64,000 nucleotides of DNA, from assembly GCF_000402035.1 (NCBI RefSeq), contig NC_021294.1, forward strand, positions 1,401,357 through 1,465,356, given 5' to 3'. The notes under the pieces were generated by a model that searched no databases, was not told the DNA's origin, and worked only from the letters and a program-made list of their open reading frames with translations. Made by a program: the position numbers and the translations under genes. Positions 53,758 to 61,649 of the stretch are shown piece after piece. Each line of letters begins with the position of its first letter. Position 1 is the stretch's first letter. The DNA comes from Caballeronia insecticola. GTDB taxonomy: Bacteria > Pseudomonadota > Gammaproteobacteria > Burkholderiales > Burkholderiaceae.

Positions 53758-54803
53758 CGCGGGACCGGCGCATTCGCGTGAAGCAGACCATCGGCACGCA
53801 ATGCATCCCATAACGCGGATGGAATCGGCGTCGCGAAAGAGGCCGCGTTCTCGCGCACTTCGTCGGGCGTGCGCGCGCCCATCAGCACCGTGGCCACAAC
53901 TTTATGCGCATAAGGAAACTGGATGGCCGCCGCCGAGAGCGCGACGCCGTGTTCGCGGCACACGCGCTCCAGCCTGCCGACGCGCTCGACGATGTCCTTC
54001 GGCGCATCGCCATAGTTGAACTTGAGATCGCCGTGCGCTTTGGCATCGAGACCGCGCGCGAGAATGCCCGAGTTGAACGCGCCGCCGAGCAAAATGCTCA
54101 CGCCGCGCTTCTCGCATTCAGGCAGCAAATTGTCGAGCGTGTTTTGTTCGAGCAGCGTATAGCGTCCGGCGAGCAACGCGCAGTCAATGTCGAACTCGGC
54201 CATCGCTTCCATCACGGCCGCGCCTTCGTTCACGCCGAGGCCGACTGCCTTCACGCCGCGCGATTGCTTCAATTCTTCGAGCGCGCGAAAGCCGCCTTCG
54301 TTGGTTAGTTGCTTCCAGTAATGCGCGTTTTTTTCGCCGTGCGTGACGCGGCCGATGTCGTGTATCAGCACGATATCGATATCGATCATGCCGAGCCGCA
54401 TCTGGCTGTCCTCGAACGAGCGCAGAATGCCGTCGTAGGTGTAGTCGTAGATCGCCTGAAACGGAAGCGGCGCGGCCCAGCCTTCGCTGCCGTCGTCGGG
54501 CGTCGTGCGCGGAACGAAGCGGCGGCCGACCTTCGTCGACAACGCATATTCGCCGCGCGGATAGCGCCGCAGCGCATCGCCGAGACGGTGTTCCGCTTTC
54601 GTGTGGCCGTAGTGCGGCGCGGTATCGAAGAAGCGAATGCCCGCCTGCCATGCGGCATGGACGGTTGCGCGCGCCTCGTCCTCCGTGAGTTCGTGATACA
54701 GCCCGCCGAGCGGCGCGGTGCCGAGCGACAGCGCGGTGACGTCCAGGTTCGTCCGGCCAATTTTGCGTCGACGTGAGACTGCTTCTTGCGCTTCTGCGGT
54801 CAT
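53754..54803 (-). CDS. Aldo/keto reductase, probable L-fucose dehydrogenase
   Basis: The protein is 349 aa. It is an AKR of the D-threo-aldose 1-dehydrogenase/L-fucose dehydrogenase kind: FFDTAPHYGHTKAEHRLGDAL carries the catalytic Asp/Tyr, and ALSTKVGR carries the Lys. The first step, L-fucose to L-fucono-lactone, would fit. The ATG at 54803 follows a CGGAG site; an in-frame TTG lies two codons earlier. It overlaps the lactonase gene. Confidence 0.88.
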   Translation of the reverse strand: MTAEAQEAVSRRRKIGRTNLDVTALSLGTAPLGGLYHELTEDEARATVHAAWQAGIRFFDTAPHYGHTKAEHRLGDALRRYPRGEYALSTKVGRRFVPRTTPDDGSEGWAAPLPFQAIYDYTYDGILRSFEDSQMRLGMIDIDIVLIHDIGRVTHGEKNAHYWKQLTNEGGFRALEELKQSRGVKAVGLGVNEGAAVMEAMAEFDIDCALLAGRYTLLEQNTLDNLLPECEKRGVSILLGGAFNSGILARGLDAKAHGDLKFNYGDAPKDIVERVGRLERVCREHGVALSAAAIQFPYAHKVVATVLMGARTPDEVRENAASFATPIPSALWDALRADGLLHANAPVPR

Positions 54804-54836
54804 CTGCAAACTCCGAATAATTTGAGATGGCGAAAC

Positions 54837-56117
54837 TCAAGCCGCCACAGTAACGCGTCTCGCACCGCTGGGCAAACAGGCAGGTCCGACCGGTTCGAAG
54901 GTTTTGTAAGTCAGAATGAATTCCTGATGCCCCAGCGACTCCGATTTCGACGCCGCGCCCGCCGCCACCGCCACGGTCACATCGACGATTTCGCGGCCCA
55001 CTTCGTCGAGCGTCGCGCGGCCTTCGAGGATGCGTCCCGCGTCCACATCCATGTCGCCGGACAGGTTGCGATAGGTCGCCGGGTTCGCGCACACCTTGAT
55101 GACGGGCGAAATCGCCGAGCCGACCACCGAGCCGCGCCCGGTCGTGAAGAGAATCACGTGGCAACCGCACGCGATCAGTTCGCCGATCTCCGCGTTGTCG
55201 CTGATATTGGGAAAGCCGAAGCGCGGCTCGCCATCCGGCACCACGTCGAGCAGATAGAGGCCGCCCGTGGGCGGCACGTCGCCCGGCTTGATGATGCCGA
55301 CAATCGGCGACGCTCCGCTCTTCGAATACGCGCCGAGCGATTTCTCTTCCTGCGTCGTCAGGCCGCCGTCCGCGTTGCCGACGGAGAACGAGCCGTGGCC
55401 CATCGTCGTGTAATAGCGCGCGGCCTTCTGCACGCATTCGACGATCGCATCGCCGAGTTCGGGCCGCGCCGCGCGCCGCTTCATGTGAAATTCGCAGCCG
55501 ACGAGTTCGCCCGTTTCCTCGAAGATGCACGCTGCGCCCGCGCCGATGAACGCATCGAACGCGCGGCCCACCGCCGGATTCGCCGTGATGCCGCTCGTGC
55601 CGTCGGAGCCGCCGCAAATCGTGCCGACGATCAGTTCGTCCAGCGCCATCGGCACTTTTTCTTGCGCGGCGAGCGTTGCGCGCGCGTCGCGCACCCAGTC
55701 GAGACCGTTCTGAATCGTGCTGCGCGTGCCGCCTTTTTCCTGAATCGTGAGCACGGCGGCGGGGCGGCCGCTCGCGCGCACGGCGTCGGCGAGATAGTGC
55801 TTGTTCATGCTCTCGCAGCCGAGTGACACGAACAGTACGGCGCCGACGTTCGGATGTGTGCAGATGCGCTCCAGCATCTGTTCGGCGTAACTGTTCGGAT
55901 AACAGCCCGGAAAGCCGATCAAATGGACGGGTGGTTCTTCTTCGCGCGCGTCGGCGGCGAAATCATCGAACGATGGACGAAATTGCGCGACGATCTCGCG
56001 CGCGACGTGATGCGCGCACTCGACGAGATACGCCACCGCGACGATGTTGCGAATGCCTTTCCTGCCATCGGCGCGGGGATAGCCTTGCAGTGCAGAAGTG
56101 TTCGGCGTGCTGTTCAT
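54837..56117 (-). CDS. UxaA-family dehydratase, large subunit (probable L-fuconate dehydratase)
   Basis: The protein is 426 aa, the second domain of altronate-dehydratase-type enzymes. It shows NTSALQGYPRADGRKGIRNIVAVAYLVECA at the start, GFPGCYPNSYAEQM and SLGCESMN near residues 90-125 and GGSDGTSGITANPAVG near 165-180. In this operon it should convert L-fuconate to 2-keto-3-deoxy-L-fuconate, replacing the enolase-superfamily fuconate dehydratase used elsewhere. It starts 6 bp after the small subunit. Confidence 0.86.
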   Translation of the reverse strand: MNSTPNTSALQGYPRADGRKGIRNIVAVAYLVECAHHVAREIVAQFRPSFDDFAADAREEEPPVHLIGFPGCYPNSYAEQMLERICTHPNVGAVLFVSLGCESMNKHYLADAVRASGRPAAVLTIQEKGGTRSTIQNGLDWVRDARATLAAQEKVPMALDELIVGTICGGSDGTSGITANPAVGRAFDAFIGAGAACIFEETGELVGCEFHMKRRAARPELGDAIVECVQKAARYYTTMGHGSFSVGNADGGLTTQEEKSLGAYSKSGASPIVGIIKPGDVPPTGGLYLLDVVPDGEPRFGFPNISDNAEIGELIACGCHVILFTTGRGSVVGSAISPVIKVCANPATYRNLSGDMDVDAGRILEGRATLDEVGREIVDVTVAVAAGAASKSESLGHQEFILTYKTFEPVGPACLPSGARRVTVAA

Positions 56118-56123
56118 GGGCGT

Positions 56124-56453
56124 CTAGTGCTGCACGTACGCGTGGCCGGCGTCGTGTGTGTAAGTGGGGATGTAGTCGCTTTCGAGATTGTGCGTATGCA
56201 GATGCTCGCCACACGCGACATCGGCGTTCACATGACCGATGATCGCGCCGTAGCGCAGCACCTTTTCGTCCTTCGACAAGTTCCGCCGCGCGAGCTTGTG
56301 CGCAAGCTCGATGGTCGTCGCGAGCGTGACGGACACGCCCTCGATCATCACGGTTTCGCCCGCCGGCAGACGCGCGGCGGCGATCAGGCAGTTGTCCTCC
56401 GGGCTCAGCAGAATGAGGCGCGGGTCAGTTGTCTTTTGCATCGTCGAACTCAT
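56124..56453 (-). CDS. UxaA-family dehydratase, small subunit (SAF domain)
   Basis: The protein is 109 aa. It is the N-terminal SAF-domain half of a UxaA-type dehydratase, seen from ILLSPEDNCLIAAARLPAG and IELAHKLARRNLSKDEKVLRYGAIIGHVNADVACGEHLHTHNL. The His-rich HLHTHN is the usual end of the domain. The ATG shares one base with the permease stop (TAATG); an internal ATG at 56441 is a possible alternative. Confidence 0.86.
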   Translation of the reverse strand: MSSTMQKTTDPRLILLSPEDNCLIAAARLPAGETVMIEGVSVTLATTIELAHKLARRNLSKDEKVLRYGAIIGHVNADVACGEHLHTHNLESDYIPTYTHDAGHAYVQH

Positions 56454-57475
56454 TAGTTTTGCGCTTCGCCGCCCGCGAGCCGCGCCACCATCAGCGAGCC
56501 GAGGATGATCGCGCCGTAGATCGCCTGAATCCAGAACGATGGAACCTGTGCAAGTGTCAGCAGGTTTTGCACAACGCCCAGCAGCAAAACGCCTGACAGT
56601 GCGCCGAGCATCGTGCCCTTGCCGCCGTCGAGCGAGATGCCGCCGATCACCGCTGCGGCGAACACCGTGAAGATCATGCCGTTGCCCTGATTCGCGTTGA
56701 TCGCGCCGACATAGCCCGTGACGATCAGCCCGCCGATCGACGCGAGCACGCTGCCCAGAACGAACACGCCCCACGTGACGCGCTCGACGCGAATGCCCGC
56801 CGCGCGCGCCGCTTCCGGATTGCCGCCGATCGCGTAGAGCGCCCGGCCGAGCCGGTGATAGCGCAGCATGAACGCCGCGATCGCGAACGCCGCCGCCGCG
56901 AGCCAGACGGAAACCGGCAGCCCGAGCACGAGCGTGGTGGCGAGCGTGAAGAACGACGGCGGCATGTCGAACAGCGTGCCGCCCTTCGTCGCGCCGACGA
57001 GCATGCCGCGCAGCACGATTAGCATCGCGAGCGTGACGATGAATGCGTTCAGGCGCAGCCGCACGACCAGAAAGCCGTTAACGAAGCCGATCAGCGCGCC
57101 CACCACGACGATCGCGGCGAGCCCCGCCGCCGCCGGCCATTCGAGGCCGAAGCCCGACGACGCAGCGGGCATCACGAGCATCGCGCCGACGGCGGGCGCA
57201 ATGCCGACCGTCGATTCGAGCGACAGATCGAACTTGCCCGTCAGCACGATCAGCGATTCGGCGAGAACAACGAGCGCAAGCGCCGCCGACGCGCCCAGAA
57301 TGCTGATCAGATTCGCCTGCGTCAGAAAGCTCGGGCTGACGAACGCGCCGATTGCGAGCAGCAACGCGAGCGCGGGCAGCAGCGCGAGATCGCGAAACCG
57401 CGCAAGCTCGATGCGCGGACGCGGCCGCTGCATCGGCACGCCGGCCATCGCGGGACTGGAAACATCATGCTTCAT
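56453..57475 (-). CDS. Sugar ABC transporter permease (RbsC family)
   Basis: The protein is 340 aa with about ten membrane segments. The conserved segment AIGGNPEAARAAGIRVERVTWGVFVLGS and GGISLDGGKGTMLGALSGVLLLG are characteristic of ribose/xylose-type permeases. The start overlaps the ATPase gene by 11 bp. The likely cargo is the sugar degraded by the neighbouring enzymes, L-fucose or a close relative. Confidence 0.93.
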   Translation of the reverse strand: MKHDVSSPAMAGVPMQRPRPRIELARFRDLALLPALALLLAIGAFVSPSFLTQANLISILGASAALALVVLAESLIVLTGKFDLSLESTVGIAPAVGAMLVMPAASSGFGLEWPAAAGLAAIVVVGALIGFVNGFLVVRLRLNAFIVTLAMLIVLRGMLVGATKGGTLFDMPPSFFTLATTLVLGLPVSVWLAAAAFAIAAFMLRYHRLGRALYAIGGNPEAARAAGIRVERVTWGVFVLGSVLASIGGLIVTGYVGAINANQGNGMIFTVFAAAVIGGISLDGGKGTMLGALSGVLLLGVVQNLLTLAQVPSFWIQAIYGAIILGSLMVARLAGGEAQN

Positions 57476-58970
57476 GGAGACTCACTCCTTCGACGGATGC
57501 GATGAGTTCATGGTCCTGCCATCCGGCAGGGAATTCGGCTGCGATCGCGCCGCGGAACATCACGAGCACGCGGTCGCAAGTGCGCAGGTCGTCGAGTTCG
57601 CCGGAAACGACGAGCACCGCCTTGCCTTCCTCGCGCACACGCTCGACGACGCCGAGCAGCGCCTCTTTCGATTTCACGTCGACGCCCGCAGTCGGGTCGA
57701 TGAGCACGAGCACGTTCGGATCGGTGGCCAGCGCGCGCGCCATCACCACTTTCTGCTGGTTGCCGCCCGACAGACCCGACACGACATGTCCCGGCCCCTG
57801 CGTCTTGATGCCGAGCGCGGCGATCATGCGGCGTCCGAACGCGTTTTTCTTCGCGGGCGACGCGATGCCGAAGCGCCCGAGCGAGCGCGCGATCGTCATC
57901 GACGCGTTTTCCGCGACGGACTGCGACAACACGAGCCCTTCGCGATGCCGGTCCTTCGGCACGCAGCCGACGCCGTGCGCCAGTGCGGCGGGCACGTCGC
58001 CGGGCGGAAGTGTCCGGCCATCAACCTGAATGGTTCCGCTGCGCTGCGCCTTCAATCCGGCGATCGCCTCCGCGACGCTCGTGCGCCCGCTCGTCGTCGC
58101 GCCCGTCAGGCCGATGACTTCGCCGCGCCGCACATCGAAGCTCACGTCGCCGTAGTCGTCGCCGCAAAGCTCGGTGACAGACAACGCAACGGCTGCATTA
58201 GCAGGCAAGGGAGCGCGCGCGGCCGCATCGGCGACGGCGAGACCGCCCTGCTCGCCCGTCATCGCCTCGATCAGCTTGTCGCGCGGCAACGCGGACACGG
58301 GCGCGCTGACGATATGCCGCGCGTCGCGAAGCACGGTCACTGCCTGACAGATTTCGTACACCTCCTGCAAGTGATGGGAAATGAACAGGAAAGTGACACC
58401 TTCGCGCTGTAACTCTTCGATACGCCTGAACAGACGCTTGATCTCCTCGCCGTCCAACTGTGCAGTCGGTTCATCGAGGATGATGAAGCGCGCGCCGTAC
58501 GACAGCGCCCGCGCGATTTCCACCAGTTGCCGCGCTTCCACCGTCAGATCGCCTGCGCGCGCATCTTCACGCACGTCGATCTTCCAGTGATCGAGCAACG
58601 CGCGCGCATCGCGACGCATCGCGCGCCAGTCGATCACGCCGCCTCGCCGATGTTGCCGGTTGATGAACAGATTCTCGGCGACGGACAGTTCGCGGATGAT
58701 CGTCGAATGCTGGTAGACGCAGGCGACGCGCTCGCGCCAGGCGTCGCGGTCCGCGAGCGCCGGCGCGGGCTCGCCGCCGAAGCGGACTTCGCCGGCGTCG
58801 GGACGGCGCAGGCCGGTGAGCATCGACACGAGCGTCGACTTTCCCGCGCCGTTGCGCCCGACGAGCGCATGCGACTCGCCGGGCAACACGCGCATGCTCA
58901 CGTCGGCGAGCGCGGCGGTCGAGCCGTAGCGCTTGGTCAACCCGAACGCTTCAACGACGGGCGCGCTCAT
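57465..58970 (-). CDS. Sugar ABC transporter ATP-binding protein (RbsA family)
   Basis: The protein is 501 aa with two ABC domains. In the first, Walker A is GRNGAGKST and Walker B IILDEPTAQLD. In the second, the P-loop is the family-typical GATTSGRTS and the signature LSGGNQQKVVMARAL. It overlaps both neighbours (ATGA with the binding protein). The longer open frame upstream is the overlap with that gene. Confidence 0.94.
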   Translation of the reverse strand: MSAPVVEAFGLTKRYGSTAALADVSMRVLPGESHALVGRNGAGKSTLVSMLTGLRRPDAGEVRFGGEPAPALADRDAWRERVACVYQHSTIIRELSVAENLFINRQHRRGGVIDWRAMRRDARALLDHWKIDVREDARAGDLTVEARQLVEIARALSYGARFIILDEPTAQLDGEEIKRLFRRIEELQREGVTFLFISHHLQEVYEICQAVTVLRDARHIVSAPVSALPRDKLIEAMTGEQGGLAVADAAARAPLPANAAVALSVTELCGDDYGDVSFDVRRGEVIGLTGATTSGRTSVAEAIAGLKAQRSGTIQVDGRTLPPGDVPAALAHGVGCVPKDRHREGLVLSQSVAENASMTIARSLGRFGIASPAKKNAFGRRMIAALGIKTQGPGHVVSGLSGGNQQKVVMARALATDPNVLVLIDPTAGVDVKSKEALLGVVERVREEGKAVLVVSGELDDLRTCDRVLVMFRGAIAAEFPAGWQDHELIASVEGVSLHEA

Positions 58971-59983
58971 TTGATGGTGTTGCCCCAGAGGGACTTGTCG
59001 TCGACGTTGGCTTTCGTCACGAGCGGCGCGGGCAACTGATCTTCGAGAATGCCGGGCGCGCGTTGCACGATCGTGCTGCCGTGATCCGTCGGGCCGGGCT
59101 TGAAGGTCTGACCGGCGAGCGCCGCCTTGATATAGAAGAGGCCGTATTTCGCGTACAGATCGGCGGGCTGCGAGATGGTCGCGTCGATTTCGCCGCGGCG
59201 GATCGCGTCGTATTCCTGCGGGATGCCGTCGTTGCTCACGATCACGATGTGCTTCGGATCGCCCGCCTTGACGAGCAGTTGCTTGCGACGCAGCGTCTGC
59301 AACGTCGGCGACAGATAGACGCCGCCCGCCTGCATGTAGATGGCCTTCACGTCGGGATTGGCGGTGAGCAGGCTGTCGAGCGCGGTGGCGGCGGCGTCGC
59401 CTTTCCATGCGGCCGGAATTTCCAGCAGGCTCAGCGACGGATATTTCTTCAGGCACTCGCGGAACGCTTCCGAACGGTCGCGGCCGTTCACCGACGCCAG
59501 GTCGCCCATGATCTGCACGACCTTGCCCGACTTCACATGCTCGCCGATGTACTCGCACGACTTCGTGCCGTACGCGCGATTGTCGGCGCGCACGACCATC
59601 GCGACCTTGCCTTGCGTCGGCGCGACATCGACCGCGACGACCGGCACGCTCTTCGCCGACGACGCATCCAGCGCGCGGCTGATCGCCGCCGAATCCAGCG
59701 GCCCGACCACGATGCCCTTCGCACCGAGGTTCAGCAGGTTGTTCATGTCGGTGATCTGCTGCGCCGGATCGCCGTTCGAGTTGACGGGCGCGAGGATGTC
59801 GAGGCCCATTTCCTTCGCGTACTTCGGCAGATAGTTGTTGTACGACTGCCAGAACGGCGAGGTGAGCAGCGGCAGCCCGAGCCCCACTTTGCCGCTCTCC
59901 GCGGCGTTGACGGTGCCGATTGCGGCGACGCCGGCCACGGCCATGGTGACGGCGGCGACGGCGAGTTTCCTGGTGAAGGTCAT
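58967..59983 (-). CDS. Sugar ABC transporter periplasmic binding protein
   Basis: The precursor is 338 aa with a signal peptide ending NAA (about residues 1-27). It is a periplasmic-binding-protein-like (RbsB/peripla_BP_4) fold: GLGLPLLTSPFWQSYNNYL, NLLNLGAKGIVVGPLDSAAISRAL and VSNDGIPQEYDAIRRGEIDATISQ. AGGAGA precedes the ATG at 59983. It is the first gene of the fucose-type operon. Confidence 0.93.
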   Translation of the reverse strand: MTFTRKLAVAAVTMAVAGVAAIGTVNAAESGKVGLGLPLLTSPFWQSYNNYLPKYAKEMGLDILAPVNSNGDPAQQITDMNNLLNLGAKGIVVGPLDSAAISRALDASSAKSVPVVAVDVAPTQGKVAMVVRADNRAYGTKSCEYIGEHVKSGKVVQIMGDLASVNGRDRSEAFRECLKKYPSLSLLEIPAAWKGDAAATALDSLLTANPDVKAIYMQAGGVYLSPTLQTLRRKQLLVKAGDPKHIVIVSNDGIPQEYDAIRRGEIDATISQPADLYAKYGLFYIKAALAGQTFKPGPTDHGSTIVQRAPGILEDQLPAPLVTKANVDDKSLWGNTIK

Positions 59984-60070
59984 GCGGTTGTCTCCTGATG
60001 TGTGCGGTTCTTGGCGACTGCGACTGTGGGTGCTGCGGGAAACTTTCGGGTGCATCAATTCATCAGTGAA

Positions 60071-60087
60071 CGTATTATTCATATACG
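60071..60087. promoter_or_regulatory. Dyad CGTAT-N7-ATACG in the divergent sugar-operon/IclR region
   Basis: CGTAT at 60071-60075 is inverted as ATACG at 60083-60087 around an AT-rich centre. It extends imperfectly on both sides (GTG/CAC arms). It lies 88 bp upstream of the binding-protein gene and 106 bp upstream of the IclR gene, a typical position for an IclR-family operator. Confidence 0.5.
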
Positions 60088-60192
60088 CACAATCCGAAGT
60101 CAAGGACGGAGGCGGCAAGATCGATTGGTAATTTCCCTAGCCGCTTGTCGAACCCAAGCGCCTTCGGACGGCTTACACTCGGCGCGCCAAAC

Positions 60193-61002
60193 ATGAATCG
60201 ACCCAGACTGAGAATGGCTTCCGAACCCACCGACAACGACGGCGACGCCGACCGCTACCGCGCGCCCGCGCTCGATAAAGGGCTCGATATCCTCGAATTG
60301 CTTTCGGAGCAGAAGTCGGGGCTGACGCGCGCCGAAATCACGAAGATGCTCGGGCGCAATGCGAGCGAGATGTACCGGATGCTGGAGCGGCTCGTCGCGC
60401 GGCAGTACGTCGTGCGCTCGCCCGAAGGCGACCGCTATTCGCTGAGCCTGAAGCTGTATGCGCTTGCGCACCGGCATCCGCCGATGAACCGGCTGATCTC
60501 CGAAGCACTGCCTGTGATGCAGCGGTTCGCGGATGCGGCCGAGCAATCGGTGCATCTCGCGGTCTACGATCGCGGCAATCTGCTCGTCATCGCGCAAGTC
60601 GATGGGCCCGGCACGTGGGGGATTTCGGTGCGGCTCGGCTCTCGCGTCGGCCTAATCGACACCGGTTCGGGCCGCGTGATACTCGCGTTCGAAACGGATG
60701 AACGCCGCGAACACATGCTCGCCGAGCATACGAAGGTGAAGGGCGAGATCACGCTCGATCGCGCCGTGCTCGACGCCGATTGCCAGCAAATTCGCGAAGC
60801 CGGCTATTCGAAGCGGGAAAGCCAGCAGACGTTCGGCGTGACGGACGTGACGTTTCCGCTGCTCGGGCCGTCGGGGCAGGCGATCGCCGCCCTCACCTGC
60901 CCGTACATGCGGCGGATTGACGAGTACGTGGCGCCGTCGATCGACGATGTCATCGCGCAGTTGAAAGATGCGGCGGCATCGCTTTCGATGATCCACGACT
61001 GA
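60193..61002 (+). CDS. IclR-family transcriptional regulator
   Basis: The protein is 269 aa from the ATG at 60193 (another ATG at 60214). An N-terminal winged HTH (about residues 18-80, GLDILELLSEQKSGLTRAEITKMLGR) is followed by the IclR effector domain (about 95-265, with LGSRVGLIDTGSGRVILAF). Divergent from the sugar operon, it is the probable regulator of it. Confidence 0.9.
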   Translation: MNRPRLRMASEPTDNDGDADRYRAPALDKGLDILELLSEQKSGLTRAEITKMLGRNASEMYRMLERLVARQYVVRSPEGDRYSLSLKLYALAHRHPPMNRLISEALPVMQRFADAAEQSVHLAVYDRGNLLVIAQVDGPGTWGISVRLGSRVGLIDTGSGRVILAFETDERREHMLAEHTKVKGEITLDRAVLDADCQQIREAGYSKRESQQTFGVTDVTFPLLGPSGQAIAALTCPYMRRIDEYVAPSIDDVIAQLKDAAASLSMIHD

Positions 61003-61095
61003 GCGACGCGCGCCTCGCGCGTTAGAATGGCGGCCCTCTCAAAATGACGGCGCGTCGCGACGGCGTGCCGCCCTCTTTAATCCGACGCATTCCCG

Positions 61096-61641
61096 ATGGC
61101 CAAACTCCTCTCCGATACCGAATTCCTGCGTTTTTCCGAACTTCAGCAAAAACAGGCGAACTTCACAATCACGTCCGAAGAAGCGGACGAATTGCGGGAA
61201 ATCGTCGCGCGTGCTCAGAAGAAGCGCGACGATCGCTCGGCCGCGATGCACGCGATCGAAACGTATATCGCGCAGTTCGACATCACGCCGGACGAGCTTT
61301 TTTCAGCCGAGCAGATCGGCGACGCGGCGCGTACCTTCGGTCTGATTCCGGCCGCGAAAAAAGAGCGCACCCTTCCGCCGCAGTTGACGTACAACGGCAA
61401 GCCGTATCAGTGGACCTCGCGGGCGCTGCCAGAGGAAATCCGCGTGCCGCTTTACGAAGCGTTCACATCGGGGCGATCGGTGAAGCCGTTCATCGCGACG
61501 CCGAAGGACAGCACGCGCTGCGCGCTGACGATCGCGCGGCTCGAAAAGGAAACGGGAAGTTCGTACGACGAAGCATTGCTTGGCGAACTCGACCTGTCCC
61601 GGGCTCAGGTCGAAGACGCGCTCGCCAGACTGGCGGCCTGA
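61096..61641 (+). CDS. Hypothetical protein, 181 aa
   Basis: The protein is soluble with a coiled-coil-like N-terminus (residues 1-60, DTEFLRFSELQQKQANFTITSEEADELREIVARAQKKRDD). The middle has LTYNGKPYQWTSRALPEEI, resembling the short C-terminal DNA-binding signature of H-NS-like proteins only loosely. The C-terminus is helical. I do not assign a family. No closely linked partner exists; it converges on the Pat-like gene. Confidence 0.7.
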   Translation: MAKLLSDTEFLRFSELQQKQANFTITSEEADELREIVARAQKKRDDRSAAMHAIETYIAQFDITPDELFSAEQIGDAARTFGLIPAAKKERTLPPQLTYNGKPYQWTSRALPEEIRVPLYEAFTSGRSVKPFIATPKDSTRCALTIARLEKETGSSYDEALLGELDLSRAQVEDALARLAA

Positions 61642-61649
61642 TCAGCGGA

